A DNA stretch of 64,000 bases, from the NCBI GenBank assembly GCA_021904315.1, contig CM038911.1, positions 2,482,501 through 2,546,500 of the forward strand. The letters are read 5' to 3'. A program made the position numbers and the translations under genes. This document shows, piece by piece, positions 47,720-60,299 of this stretch; position 1 is the stretch's first letter; each line of letters begins with the position of its first letter. This stretch comes from Sphagnum magellanicum (taxonomy: Eukaryota > Streptophyta > Sphagnopsida > Sphagnales > Sphagnaceae). Below the pieces are notes generated by a model. That model was given only the letters and a program-made list of their open reading frames with translations, searched no databases and had not been told where the DNA came from.

Positions 47720-49569
47720 TCATGTTTCATAGTAATTTAAATAGGCCCTATCAATAATCAAAGTCATTGGCATTAAGGAGTTCATTCACTTGAAACTCCT
47801 TCTCATTCAAACATAAGGTCTTATTCTCATAAAAAGCTGCTACAAAAACTTGAAGGTGATTGGCAAATGAAAAGTCACAATTTTTTTGGAACCAATATTG
47901 GGGATACACAACCCCAAGCGAATTTATATGGCATGGGTTAGAAACTTAGTTTTTAGTTCTTTAATTGGTGCTTCTCCAACCCTTCACAAAAACAAAGTGA
48001 AAAAACAAATGCAATTTTTTAAAAAGGAAAATGCAAAACATTGGGGATGGGAATACCCATGCATTTGTTCTTCACAAATGTTTCAACAACAAAAATCACA
48101 TCCTTTGTCACAAAAGAAGTTGCCATTGTTTCCAAATCTTAGTGCATTGTGCAAATGTGTTGGCCAAAAACCTCAAAGGCCAAGAGCTAAACTCTAATAT
48201 TCAAATCTAATATTCATTACATCTAAATATTTTCATGTTTATAATCAAGCAAAACTTTAAAGGCCCAAAAAATTTCTATGGTAAACTTTGAAATAGGATC
48301 ATAATACATGCCATAGATGTCATCTTAACAAACCTTGATAGTTACCATAAGATCACACACAAATACATCCTACATTTGTGCAAACTTGATCAATGCATGC
48401 ATAAATTTTAACAAAGGCAAAATGCATGTAAGGCCAAGCAAGATTTGCAAGTCCAACAAATGTTCATAGTTAAGCTTTGCTTACTAATTTGTAAGATTGT
48501 TCAATGTCAATTTCACCAAAAGAATTTTGTATTTTATGACCATCATTTTTTTTGTAAGGCTCAAAATCAAAATCCATTTGGTTTTAATGTCTTAAAGAAT
48601 CTTATTCCCCTTTGTTTCCATGAATTTTGCAATTTTTGTGAACTTTAAATGTCTTTTAGGTGAGTGTGCAAAGTAAGCATGCAAGTTTTTCAACAAAGTC
48701 TCCAAATGTGCATTTCACCAAAGGAAATGTAAATAAAGTTTGCACTACCAAATTTATGTGATGGGCCATAAGATGGATCCCTTTAAAATATGGAGTATAG
48801 TTATCTTAGATGTATTTTTGTAGCACTCAACTTGGCACCTTGAAATTTATTTACACCATGAGCCCCAAAGTTGATTAGTTTAATGGCAATCTATTATTTA
48901 GGCAAGCCCCCTCCTATCATCAAAACATTCATAATCACTTTTGTTAGATTGTCATTCCTAAATCCTTTCAACACATGATTTAAAGATATTAAAATAAAAA
49001 TCCTTACCTCATTCTACACAATGTACCAATGGACAAATAAACAAGATTAATTGTCAAACATAGAAATTTCATCACAATTGAAAATAACAAATTACGCAAC
49101 TCCAATTACCACTCTAGTTGCCTTCATTAGCTCATTGTGCATGAAGTTAGCCATAATCCACCTTAAACTATTTATCTAATTTTTTTGTTATTTCTTGGAA
49201 CTACCAAATAATCATATAAAAGGCATATTCTAACATGCGATGACCTACTACAACAAATGTGGTATAGTTATGAGCCACATTACTTTCTTGACCTTTTTTC
49301 CTACTATCCCATTTGGCAATTGCAAAGCAATAGTGTGACGACCACAATTGATAAGTTCAACATGGTTATGTATGCATGCTTACATTTTTTTGTGTAATAC
49401 CAATCCCCTTTCTTCACATCAAGTGATATATCCTTCTCATATTTGTGGGGTGTATGCACTCTAAGGTGGCTCATTTTCGGCAGATGTTCCACTCCCTAAA
49501 AGTCGATATGGTAATGTTAAAATGGTAGTCTATTTTGATATCATTAATTTACTGGGGATTTTACATTGT
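47720..49569. other. Gene-free AT-rich spacer, possibly decayed hAT body
   Basis: No open frame with a motif is present. By position this could be the eroded body of the hAT relic at 47.5-47.7 kb, but I cannot show it. Confidence 0.4.
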
Positions 49570-49910
49570 GATTAATGAACTAAAAAGTTCATATGAAAAT
49601 AAGTCATTCAAAAAATTCTTTAATGTACATGTTTAAAAAATAAAAATTGAAATCCATCCAAAAATGATTATGATATGGACTTATGAAAATATGGTTCATT
49701 TTAGGCCATTCAAAAGTCCATAACTTTTTTTTGGTAAATTTTTTTGTAGCAATTTTTTAGCACATATGTTCTTTTGTTTTAACATATCATATATTGAATC
49801 CATATAATATATCCCAAATAAAATTCACACACAAAAATGCATGTATATAGAGGCACAAACAACAAACTAGTCCATATTTTTCAACTTCTAAAACACATTA
49901 CTATATATTT
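49570..49910 (+). repeat. Dispersed repeat family A, copy 2
   Basis: This is the second copy of the family seen at 28410-28740. ATATGGACTTATGAAAATAT lies near 49673, followed by CCATTCAAAAGTCCATAA, TATATTGA and AGTCCATATTTTT in the same order. Confidence 0.6.
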
Positions 49911-51569
49911 AATGTATATATGTTGTAAAAAATTTGATAGATGTTTTTTTGTTCAAGTAAACAATCTAAATCTAGTCAAAAAAATGAAAATTTTAAATTT
50001 TTTATGCCATGTTAATAGCATCAAATTTTATGCCATGGTGTTGAATTTCAACAATGTGATCAATAACAACACCATCAAATTCCAACCATCACATGAAGCA
50101 TTAAACTCCACCCACCAAACACACTATGGAAATAAAACCCACCCAAACATTCCCAATGTGCAATGTGCATGTGATTTGTTTACTTCAACTAACAAGTGTT
50201 TCAATGATTAAAACATGGTAATTCCTAATATTGAAGATGTAAAACTTAATGAATAAGAAAAAAACTTACCTTCAAGCAAAAGCTCTAAACAAGGAGGAAC
50301 ATGGAGTTAACAACCTAAAGATGAAAGCAAAGGAATGATAGTGGTGATGGGGTGTGGTTAGTTTCATGAAGGTGTGAATTCAGTGGTTACAATGTGGCCA
50401 TTAAATGATTTACAAATGCCTAGATGTGGCCTTGTGATGAATCTAGGTGACACTTTTACATCCTAAATAATTTTTTTTTCACAAAAAAAAAACCCCCAAA
50501 ATTTTTGTCCTTGGTTTTTTTTCATACAAGTAGTTATGATTTTTTTTTGTCAAAAAATGGCGCAATTTGTCAAGAAGAAAAACATTGTATTAAACCAAAT
50601 TTATCAAACACTAATGTATTGATACATACCATTATTTTAGTGCATTATTGTTTTCTTACATTTAAAAAATGTTTATATTCATAACTCCATACCTTTCAAT
50701 CTTGTATTCCAAAAAATAATAAAAATTGAATATAAAAACCTATTAAAAATATGTCAAACCAAAAACATTGCTATGAAATGAAAAAAAAGTAGAAGAAAAA
50801 TTCAAGGATTTTATGAAAAAGAATGTTATAAAAGTCCAACCAATTGTTTGAAAGATTACACATAACTAAAATTTATAATTGAATCAATTAAAGGGGGTAA
50901 GCTAAGAGAAGGTTATTTAACTTGCTTTCAAGGAAAATGGAGGTGACCAAGAAATTGTTTGGTTTATGAATCACATCAAAAATTTGTGAAATCATTCAAC
51001 AAATTGTGTTGTTACAAAGTTTCAACATATTTACATAGATCTATTTTGAGCACTTATAATATTATTTTCCCAATAACCAAAACAAGTCCAATTATGCAAT
51101 TTGTTAGGGTTTTTTAATTTCTCGTATTCAAGGTTTTGACTAGTTACTTGTATGAATATGTATTATATAAAACCAATATACTGATACACATATTACCATG
51201 AAATATATAAAAATAAGAGGGAAAAGTCACTTATAATAATAGTTCCATTGTTCTACTTGGTTTCAAACTTGAACATCTAGATAAATGTAATATCTTGATT
51301 TGAAAGCTTTTATTCCTAATGCATTAAAAAAAATTCACGCAAAACAATTCAAATCGAAAAATTAAAACATTATTCATGTATCAAAATTGAAAATGTATGA
51401 GATAATTCATGCCAACCAATTAGAATAAAATAAAAGCTTGAAATAGATTAACAAGACCACTTAATGCAAAAGGGATTTGGTTTTTTTTGGGTGACTAAAG
51501 CTAGTATGTGGTTAAATAATAAAAACCAAAAAATATATACGTACTAATTAAAAAGAAAAACCTTCAAAA
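49911..51569. other. Gene-free AT-rich spacer
   Basis: I see no coding or structured repeat signal. Confidence 0.55.
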
Positions 51570-51960
51570 CTTTAATGTGAATGGCACCATGATTTGCAAA
51601 AAACTTCCACAACTCTAAAATTCAAGTGTGAATGGGACCATGAAAAATTCCACATTAAAACAATTCGAGTGTGGATGGGACCATTTGTGAAAAACTCATC
51701 CAAGCTTAAAACTTTGTGTGTGAATGGGACCATTTGGGAGAAAACTCCTGCAACCCTAAAACTTGCATGTGAAATGGGATGCTTCCAAAGAAAACGTGTA
51801 TCTTCTCACAATAGGAGAAGGACCTAAAACGTCAGTATGAAAAATCCCTAAAGAACTTGAGTGTGAATGGGAACCTTTTTGGGTGGGGGGTAACCTCTTC
51901 TCCAACCGCAAAACTTGCGTGTGAATGCGACAGTTTGAAAAGAAAAAAAACGTGCATAAT
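51570..51960. repeat. Degenerate minisatellite with GTGTGAATGGGACCAT core, about 50-bp period
   Basis: The core GTGTGAATGGGACCAT recurs with variants near 51579, 51629, 51671, 51719, 51767, 51861 and 51921. The recurring A-rich linker contains AACTC and CTAAAACTT. The plus-strand open frame at 51594-51827 is a by-product. The array ends about 730 bp upstream of the EXO70 start codon. Confidence 0.75.
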
Positions 51961-52693
51961 AGTGGGAAAGACAGAAAATGTCAGTGTAAAAAGGGGAAAA
52001 GTAGAATCGAGTTTACCTCAACCCTAGTCCTTAACCCCCGGTCTTCGTCGCGGTAACCCAACCCCTCGATCGTTTCGAACACCGGAAGAGGAACAGATCC
52101 GGATTATCACTAATTGAAATCCAATTAAGACTAAGTAGGATTAATTAGCGGATAATTAATTAGTAAGATCTTCCCTGCAAAGGAGAAGATGAAGCGGGAG
52201 AGCTTTGTGTGTACTCTCTCTCTCCCCGGCGATGGCGGCTCTTTCCTCTTCTCACATTTCCTTCTTTTCTGGCCTCTTTCTCTCTTACACGAGCTAATGC
52301 TGTTGCGCTACATATACAGGAGGCCAATCCTACCATCGATAGTTTCATTTCGACGTTACTCTCTTGCGATTTGGTGCAGTTTTGCAACAGATAGACTATG
52401 CCCTAGTAGTGCTGTTTGGACGAGGTGGAGGGAAGGTTCCCCCCCCCAAAATTCTGTAGTGCGATTTTTTTTTTCTTGCTAAAGAGGATGGTAAAGATGA
52501 AATGTGTAGATAGAGCGAAGAGAGAAGAGGAGGAGATGGAGTTGTGGAAGCCGCTGGTTGAGTGTTTTTCCGGATGTTCATGAACCTTGGAGTCTTCCTT
52601 TGTTTTCTTTTGTTTCTTTGCCGGCGAAGGCTGATGTTAAGGTAGACTAAGGAGTTTTGGAGCTTCTGTAGTGCTGCTGGGTCAAGGAGAAGA

Positions 52694-55135
52694 ATGGCGG
52701 CACCAGATGGAGAAGAGCGGGTGCTAATGACGGCACAACATATAGTGAGATCGTTAGGCACTACAGACACGATGACAGACGACATGCTGCAAATTCTCTC
52801 GAAATTTGATCACAGATTCTCCAGCATGAACGACATGAACAAGAAACAAGAATCGACAAGTTCGCAGGACTCAGACTACTACGAGGCCGCCGCCGCAGCA
52901 GCGGAGTCTCAACAACAACAGAACCACTCTCGACGACCTTCTTCTTCCAACGTCTCCCGGAACAACACGGCTACTGGCAGTGCGAAGCTTCGTGAATCGA
53001 GACTTGATGCTGCGGAGGATGTGGTAGTGCGATGGGACATGGGATACCCAGAGCAAGCCAAGCAGCAGATGATCTTCGAGTGCCCAGAAGAAGAAGCTGC
53101 CGCTTACCTTGAAGCTGTGGACGAGGTACAGTACATGTTGGATTCGTTGTTTCTGCAGAATAGAGAGCCTGAAACGCAAGCGAGAGCGCAGAACTTGCTT
53201 CAGTTGGCGATGGAGAGACTGCAGGAGGAATTCCGTCATTTGCTGCTGGAAAACAGCCGATCTGTTGACCCTGACTGGCTTTTTGACTCGCTGGCAGCGG
53301 CAGAGGCAGCAGGATCCTCATCGTTCCAACATTCTCTTGATGATCACGACGATGCCATAGGAGCGGAGGAGAGCTCCGGCGATGACAATGCAGATGAAGA
53401 TGTTGCTCCGGTTGCAACACCTGCAGCACTGGTGCAACAGACTACGACAACAGTAGTGGATTTGGTGCATCCTGACGTTGTACTCGACCTTGGCAACATT
53501 GCCCAACGCATGATTGCGGCAAAGTACCAGAATGAGTGTTGTCAGTTGTATGTTAATTCCAGGAAGACTGTGTTGGAGGAGAGTTTGTATGGGCTCGGTG
53601 TGGAGAAGCTCAGCATTGATGAGGTCCAGAAGACGCCTTGGGAGACACTGGAAGATAAGATTAAGAAGTGGATCCAGGCCATGAAAGTGGGAGTCAAGGT
53701 GCTTTTTGCAAGTGAGAAGCTGCTTTGTGATCAGGTGAGAAGCTGCTTTGTGATTGGGTTCTGTCCATTTCTAATCTCAGCTTTTATCTTCCTTGGACAA
53801 CAAGATATTATGCACATAAAGATATTGCAACACCCTAGGCACAACGAGGAGGAGCACCTCCTTTGGAGGCTGATCTTCTAAGGACATCTTGCAGAGTTTG
53901 ATTGCATACTTGCTAGCCCTTGTTTGCACCTTCAGACCAGCAGCATAAGGAGCTTTTTGGTGGAAATTCAAGCCTATATGTGCCTAATTTCTGTTTCTAA
54001 AGTTTAATCTCTGGCACCCTTTTGGCAGGTGTTTCCAACTCCCATTGCAGAAACATGTTTCAGTGACATCTCCAAAGGAGCAATGATGCAGCTGCTGAGT
54101 TTTGGTGAAGCCATAGCCATTAGCCGTAGGTCTCCAGAGAAGCTCTTCAAGGTTCTGGACATGTATGAAACACTTCGAGATCTTGTTCCTGAGATTAAAA
54201 GCATTTTTTGTGGAGTGTCGGGTAAAAGTGTGAAGTTAGAGGCGTCAGGGATTCTGATGCGCCTGGGAGAAGCAGCAAGAGGAACTTTTGCTGAGTTTGA
54301 GAATGCTATCCAAAGAGACGGGTTACGGACTCCTGTGCCTGGAGGTGGAGTGCACCCTTTGACTCGATATGTGATGAACTATATCATGCTCCTGTGTGAG
54401 TATAAAGATACTCTGGAGCAGCTCTTTGGGGAGAAGAAAAAGGATGGATCTACACTTTTGGACTCTGGGAATGGGGAGACAGACTTGTTGTGTGATGATG
54501 GCAGACATGAGGGAGAGAAGATGTCACGGTTGGCTGTGCAAATAAACTGGCTGACCCATGTGCTGCTCAACAATCTAGATGGGAAATCAAAGATTTACAA
54601 GGACCCAGCCTTGACATACCTGTTCCTTATGAACAATGTGCACTACATAGTGCAGAAGGTCAAGTCTTCATGTGTTATAGTCCTCATTGGGGATGACTGG
54701 GTGAAGAAGCAAACTGGAATTGTCAGGCAGTTTGCTACAAGCTACCAGAGGGCAGCGTGGATCAAAGTTCTTTCCTTCTTGAAAGATGAAGGCATACACA
54801 GTTCAGGGAGTTTCTCGAGTGGTGTTTCCAGAGTGGTGCTTAAGGATAGGTTCAAGAACTTCAATGCAGCATTTGAGGAGGCTCATAAAGCACAGTCAAC
54901 ATGGGTTGTGTTTGACCCTCAGCTTCGTGATGAGCTCCGCATCTCCATTGCTGACAAGTTGCTACCTGCATATCGTGCATTTGTTGGTCGATACGGCAAC
55001 TTCTTAGAAACAGGGAGGCATCCTGACAAGTACATCAAGTTCTCAGCCGAAGATTTGGAAAGTGCCATTGGGGATTTCTTTGAAGGGTCGTCTGGGTCAT
55101 TGACTTTGAGAAGAAGATCATTCACAGCACAATGA
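52694..55135 (+). CDS. EXO70: Exocyst complex subunit EXO70, 2 exons, 715 aa
   Basis: Exon 1 is 52694-53734 (347 codons) and exon 2 is 54029-55135; the GT-AG intron is in phase 0. EXO70 is the exocyst subunit that binds phosphoinositides and docks secretory vesicles at the plasma membrane. The N-terminus matches plant EXO70 (TAQHIVRSLGTTDTMTDDML, LQILSKFDHRFS). A Gln/Ser-rich linker follows, then AVDEVQYMLDSLF and RLQEEFRHLLLEN. The Pfam EXO70 core includes LGVEKLSIDEVQKTPW, KIKKWIQAMKVGVKVLFASE, GAMMQLLSFGEAIAISRRSP, EKLFKVLDMYE, LTHVLLNNL, MNNVHYIVQKVKSS, SYQRAAWIKVLSFL, GVSRVVLKDRFKNFNAAFEE and GRHPDKYIKFSAEDLE near the C-terminus. Length is normal to slightly long for the family. The many plant paralogues prevent naming a subgroup, though the motifs look more EXO70.2-like than EXO70A. 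A 23-bp duplication spans the donor site. Confidence 0.95.
53712..53757 (+). repeat. 23-bp tandem duplication across the EXO70 donor site
   Basis: GTGAGAAGCTGCTTTGTGAT followed by CAG (53712-53734) is repeated from 53735 with the change to TGG at the end. The true donor is the start of the second copy (CAG|GTGAG). The first copy offers a second GTGAG at 53712, preceded by GCAA. Use of that site would remove 23 nt and shift the frame. Confidence 0.85.
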
Positions 55136-55298
55136 GCTACCACATGAACACCTGTCTGCATTTGCAATCTGTACAGGGCATGATGAGAGCCCAAACTTGA
55201 AATAATAACTAGCTCAATGTATGCTGATTTTAATACTGTGTAAGAAATCCAAGATTTCTGGTACCTGAGACATATGGACAAAACAGACATTTTACTTC

Positions 55299-55826
55299 TT
55301 GTTTACAGGCAGGGTATCTGGTAACCATAGACTTCTGCTTCAGGCAGATTCTGGTTCAAGTTATGGCTTTCTAGGAATTGCAACAGGGCATGAGCAAAGG
55401 GAACTCTGGATATGGGTGTATGACATTGCAATTTTTTTGGATGAGACATTTGAGTCATGGAAAATCTTTTCAAGTTCTAGTCTACAGCTTGAGTCATCTG
55501 AAGGAATGCATCAGTCAGGCAGAATAACACTGCCCAACTTGAGTCTCCCCCTTTTGGGTCCTCTTCTCTCTCTCTGCTTGGGAAGAGATTTCACCTTGGA
55601 GATGAGTAGAAACTCTACCAGAATCTTTGGAGTACTGGCTATATTTCGGGTGATATTGAATTCCACTCCTGCTACATCTTCCTATCATGCTCTTTTGCTG
55701 TTAGAGGCAAATTGCCATCTGCTTCTAGATTGGCAGGGTTTAGGTTTTTCAAGTGACAAGCAAATAGGATTTGACATGTGTGTCTGCTCGGTGCAGTTCT
55801 GGCCCATCAAAACACCCTCACATTAG
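55299..55826 (+). other. 175-codon open frame downstream of EXO70, probably not a gene
   Basis: The frame is open for 528 bp, beginning 164 bp after the EXO70 stop. It has no recognised domain. Its Ser- and Leu-rich composition and lack of splice or start context fit chance openness in a 3' flank. Transcript evidence would decide. Confidence 0.2.
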
Positions 55827-56219
55827 CAACCACAAGATTGCTATTTGGCATAGGGATGTGTAGTAAGTGCTTTTCTTCCCTAACCATGCTTGTTCTTATG
55901 GTACAAGTCTTCAAGTTTTGAGTAGATTTGCTAACATCCACTGTCAGGAGCTGATGAAGTCAGTGGCAAGTAACGGCAGCTAGTCACTTCCATTCACGAC
56001 GAAGATGGTGGTCCACACATTTTATGATGTGCACAATAGTGTCAATGTCTATTTTCAGGGTGTGTGCAGTGTGCTTGTATATGGCTCTTTTATGTTGAAG
56101 GTTCACTCTTGTTTTCTCTCTCTCTGTGCACTCTTTGCTCAATCCCATTTTCTCAACATGGCATTTTTGTGTTTAGGATTCCTCATCGAACATCTAGGCT
56201 ACACCAGGTATTGAAAATT

Positions 56220-57456
56220 ATATAGTGGGAATTGTACAAGTTATTTAATATCAACCGAGTATTTCTAATAAGTCCATAATGTAAGGAAAATGATGTACAT
56301 GAACTATTTCTTAAATGTATGAGACATGGCTTAGCAACTTGAATATGCACATACCCAAAATAATGTTAAACATCAAAGTAAGATAAATGATCTATTTCCT
56401 GTTTTTCCTTGCATGAAATTCTGAAGTCATGTTATTTTGACCTTAAATGTCAATCATAAGATTTCAAAGATAATTATTTTTTGGCAAATTCAATTTCACT
56501 AACAAATTATTTGAGTCAAATGACCATATAGTCACATCTGTTTCAAAATGCTAGATTTGATATCTAAATTAAGGTGGAAATTTGCACTAATTATTTTCTA
56601 ATATGCATGGTTTGAGATCATAATGTCTTGGATCAAAAGGGGGTTAGACAAATTGGACAAAGTTCTAGATTTTGGAGGTGGCCACTTTGGCACAACCACC
56701 TTAATTTTGCCTCATTATTTGATGTTATATCTTGAATTTTTATTGCAATTTTTCATTTGAAGGTAGAAGAATTGATTACTTGCAATTAAAATTTGGTTAT
56801 AAATTTAACAATTTATCAAGGAATTTTATGTATTTGATCAATTTGAATTTTTAAAATGTACATTTGAAAGTTCATACAATGAATCCCATAGACATTTTGA
56901 ATGTTATAAATGCATGAAAATATTTGGCCAAAGTTGAAGGAGAGATGTGAACATCAAATAAACAAAATGTCATAAATTGATGAGAATGGAAAAGTGTTGT
57001 CTCTCTCACAATAATATTGTCTACAACATCTATGGAACAACATCATGTCTTCTAGTTCCACAAACCTTTGAGAATAGCTAGTAAGAAATTTAAATTGGCT
57101 TCCACAAGCTTGATGTTTTACAATGGGTACAACGGGGAAGAAGCAATACCATGTGAAGGCCCTTTAGTGGCCATTTTACACACCTCACATAAGTCTAGCA
57201 AACACACACATGGTGGCCTTCCTCCCTCCATCGAGATTGCCATTAATCTAGTGTTGTGGAAGGAAAGAAATTAATTTGTAAATTTGTAAAGATGTTGAAG
57301 AAATTGGGAAGTTGTAAGGGTTTCAGAGAAAGGTGAGTTGAAACACACACCAAATTGGAAGGGTTGATTTGGAGGCATGTGTATTGAGGAATCTCAACTA
57401 TATGCAGATTTTAGATAATGTTTTGTGAAACAATTTTTAGAATGTATGCATTGATC
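56220..57456. other. Gene-free AT-rich spacer
   Basis: I see nothing beyond short chance frames. Confidence 0.55.
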
Positions 57457-58830
57457 TGTATCACACCCCAAAAAAAAATTAAAGATCTTTACATTTGGTA
57501 AGGCCCCTTGGATAAGGGCATTACCAAATGTTGCACTAGGCTCAATTGCTACCTCACAGCCCCATCTTCCGGTAATGTAGTCATCTTAGGGCCTTACCTT
57601 ACACTTAAGGAGTAAGCTTAAGAAGGTGTAAGATCCAACCCATTCTTAAGGAGTAGGTATGAAAATCTTCCCCTCTTATGCATCATGATCTACCTATGTT
57701 TAGGCTCATGATAGCCTTCAACTCATACTTTACAATGGGTAAGGCCCACATGTGGGGGCTGTTCCCAAAATGCGAAACCCAACCGTGCATTTTGGGCATG
57801 GCCCCACCTTGAGGGCTTCACTCTATACAGAAGGTCTTCAATCTTTGTTCAAAATGTCATGTTTTCATGTCAATAGGGAGTTTGTAGTCAAGAGATGGTG
57901 AGGTAAAAATTCTCTTTAGACATCCGGTTGGAACTCTTGTCCCAGGATGTGAATGGGTTCATCACATGGCAATATTGTTAGTTCTGCCCAAATACAAATA
58001 AAGTGTAAGGTAAGTATTGTCAAGATGAAGGCCCACCTAAGGCAGGAGTCAAATGCTCAAGACTGAATTTGAAGGATGCCCCCACTCCAACAACCTTTAC
58101 TTGCCATGACAACTAGTCAATCATGACAACCACTTACACCAAAAAGTCCCAGGGTAGCAAATCTTCAAAATGAGATTTGAGATGAATTATGATTATTTTG
58201 TGTAGGTAAGGGTCTCTTTCAATTAGGGCTACTGTGATCCCAGTTACACACAATGTGCTATGATCAGAGCAACCTAATGGAAAGCCAGTGATATAGGGCC
58301 TTGTTTCTTGATGTAGTGATAGGTAGTTGTTTTCCATTGGAAAGCTGCAAGTGCCTTGAAAATATGTAGTTAATCATCTTAAGAACTCTGGGAACACATG
58401 TTTTCATAAAGAAAGACAAATGTCATGTTATGATGAGTCGAGGTTTGGCTCACAACTTCATAGCTCCTGTGATGGGTCAATGCTCCAACAGTAGAACTAT
58501 GAGAGAGCTATGAGATGACCGTGAACACATGTACATACGTGGAAAAGTTGTTGTGATCACAACAGCCTAATGGAAAGATGTCCTTAGACCTCAAGGTGGA
58601 GGCACTTCTGAAATAAAGGTACCAGATGAGGCCATAGCCAATCAAGCCCTCATGTTTGATGAATATTTTTCACCCACGGGTCTTTGAACATCTCCACCAT
58701 GCAGTATTAAAATGACCTTTACACCAGTTTCTAGATAGAAGCCATCATTTCAAATAATGTAAAACCCTTTGGGTTGACAAACATGTGCAAGATATTTTGG
58801 CCACCAAAAGTGTTGTTGGAATTGATTGTT
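57457..58830. other. GC-richer repeat-like block, possible LTR material
   Basis: The block starts TGTATCACACCCC, a common LTR start, and is richer in GC than its flanks. Phrases such as GGTAAGGCCC recur inside it. A 5-bp TGATC precedes the start and also follows CA at 57684-57685, which would define a 229-bp element. A match that short can arise by chance, and composition continues unchanged beyond it, so the true boundary is unclear. No coding sequence is present. Confidence 0.3.
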
Positions 58831-58837
58831 TTTTATT

Positions 58838-59040
58838 GGCCAATGATAGTGATTAGCTTAGTTGGTTGAATTTAAATAGTCTTTTATTTATAAAATCCAT
58901 TTTTTCATGTTTATGGGTGACAAATGCTCTCATGTTAAATTCGCCATGGGCTTTAAATGTAGGCAACTATGTGTGGGAATTATAATTTGATTGAAGAACA
59001 TGACCTTTTTGAATAATTGCAAGTTGATGGTGAAACCCCG
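58838..59040. repeat. Dispersed repeat family B, copy 2
   Basis: This aligns by eye with 44655-44890. It contains GATTAGCTTAGTTGGTTGAA, close to a tRNA A-box, then AAATCCATTTTTTCATG, TTATGGGTG and CATGACCTTTTTGAATAATT near the end. The copy is more AT-rich than copy 1, consistent with longer decay. Confidence 0.6.
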
Positions 59041-59179
59041 CACCAAACATATCTTTTTCAAGATCTAGTCTTGTACCATCAACCATCGCTCCAACAACTG
59101 CATTAGTAGAAGGGTTCAACCAATCAAAACATACCATTAGAAAAGGAATGACAATTTTGACACCGTACTAAAATATCAA

Positions 59180-60262
59180 TCACATTGCATTCTCACATCT
59201 CACCAAGTTTTTCACAACACACAAAACCTTGAAATGTGGATCCAACATGATAGCCATCATGTTGGAAGCTTGTTGTGCATCAAAAGATCTCAAAAATCTC
59301 AAAAAAGGTACGACCACCTTTATAACCTCCAATTGCATATTTATATGTAAACATAAGATTTTAATCCCAAAAAGGTCCAAGATTTCAAACCCATTAAAAA
59401 GTTACAATAATTCAACTTCCATGTTCATAATAAATGCAATAGGTGTTGTCAAGGTATCTAGCAACAATCAATGGCCCTTAAATTGATTCATTACACATGT
59501 CAATACAACATGATTCAAGATAAATGTGACTACTTTAACAATAGCCCACATTTACATTTTAAATATTATTTGTTGTGAAGCCATTGATTTTTACTTGCCA
59601 TAACAAAGAATTATAGCATTCTTAAACTCAATAGTTTTTTCAAACATAAAGACCTTGTTTGCAAACTTGATCTTCACGAAATAAAATTATTTTCAACACC
59701 ATTTTTTTGTTTTCCTAAGCCAAAATAGGGATGCTCCTAGCCAAAACAAGGATGTTACCACTTTTGCCTATCATTCTTAAACTTTTTGGTCCAAATAATG
59801 GTTTTTTGTGAATCAACCTAACTTTTTTCATATTAACATTTTTCAACTCAAAACATATTTTAATTGTCTTTGGTAGCATATTAATAGGCTTTAATCCACA
59901 CATGCCCAAAACACATACCGTCATAAATGCTAAAAAAATTCAAAAGTTTACAATCAACGATAGAATGCCATGTTGTTGCCATAACTATCAAATCAATGCC
60001 CTCATCCTTTACAAATGCAATTATTTGATGTTACAAATAAAACCTCTCCAACAAAAACTAGAGTTGTATAACCATGGATTGCTTAGTTGTTTTATTCATT
60101 TCAAACAACCCCATAACAATATGCATGGGTATTGGGTTTCATTCAAAAAGTTGATAATCAAAACAAATGTATTCACATTGCCACGAGACATCCAAAGTTC
60201 AAAATTGGTGGAGACTACTACTATAGATGCAAGATTTGGCAAAACATGTTAATCCATTGTCT
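59180..60262 (-). pseudogene. hAT transposase relic, core region
   Basis: On the minus strand, about 60207-60110 reads FELWMSRGNVNTFVLIINFL and then, in a shifted frame, MGLFEMNKTTKQSMVIQL, a conserved hAT block. The frame at 59380-59180 reads VVPFLRFLRSFDAQQASNMM, then AIMLDPHFKVL and VVKNLVRCEN, the block just before dimerisation. Stops and shifts are frequent. The same blocks occur in the relic at 10.9-16.1 kb, so both belong to related hAT lineages. Confidence 0.68.
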
Positions 60263-60299
60263 TCTTAACCATGGTAGGCAACATTTTTTCCACACACAA

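Noticed and set aside
52871-53429. Minus-strand frames of 122 and 152 codons
   Set aside because: They are antisense shadows of EXO70 exon 1.
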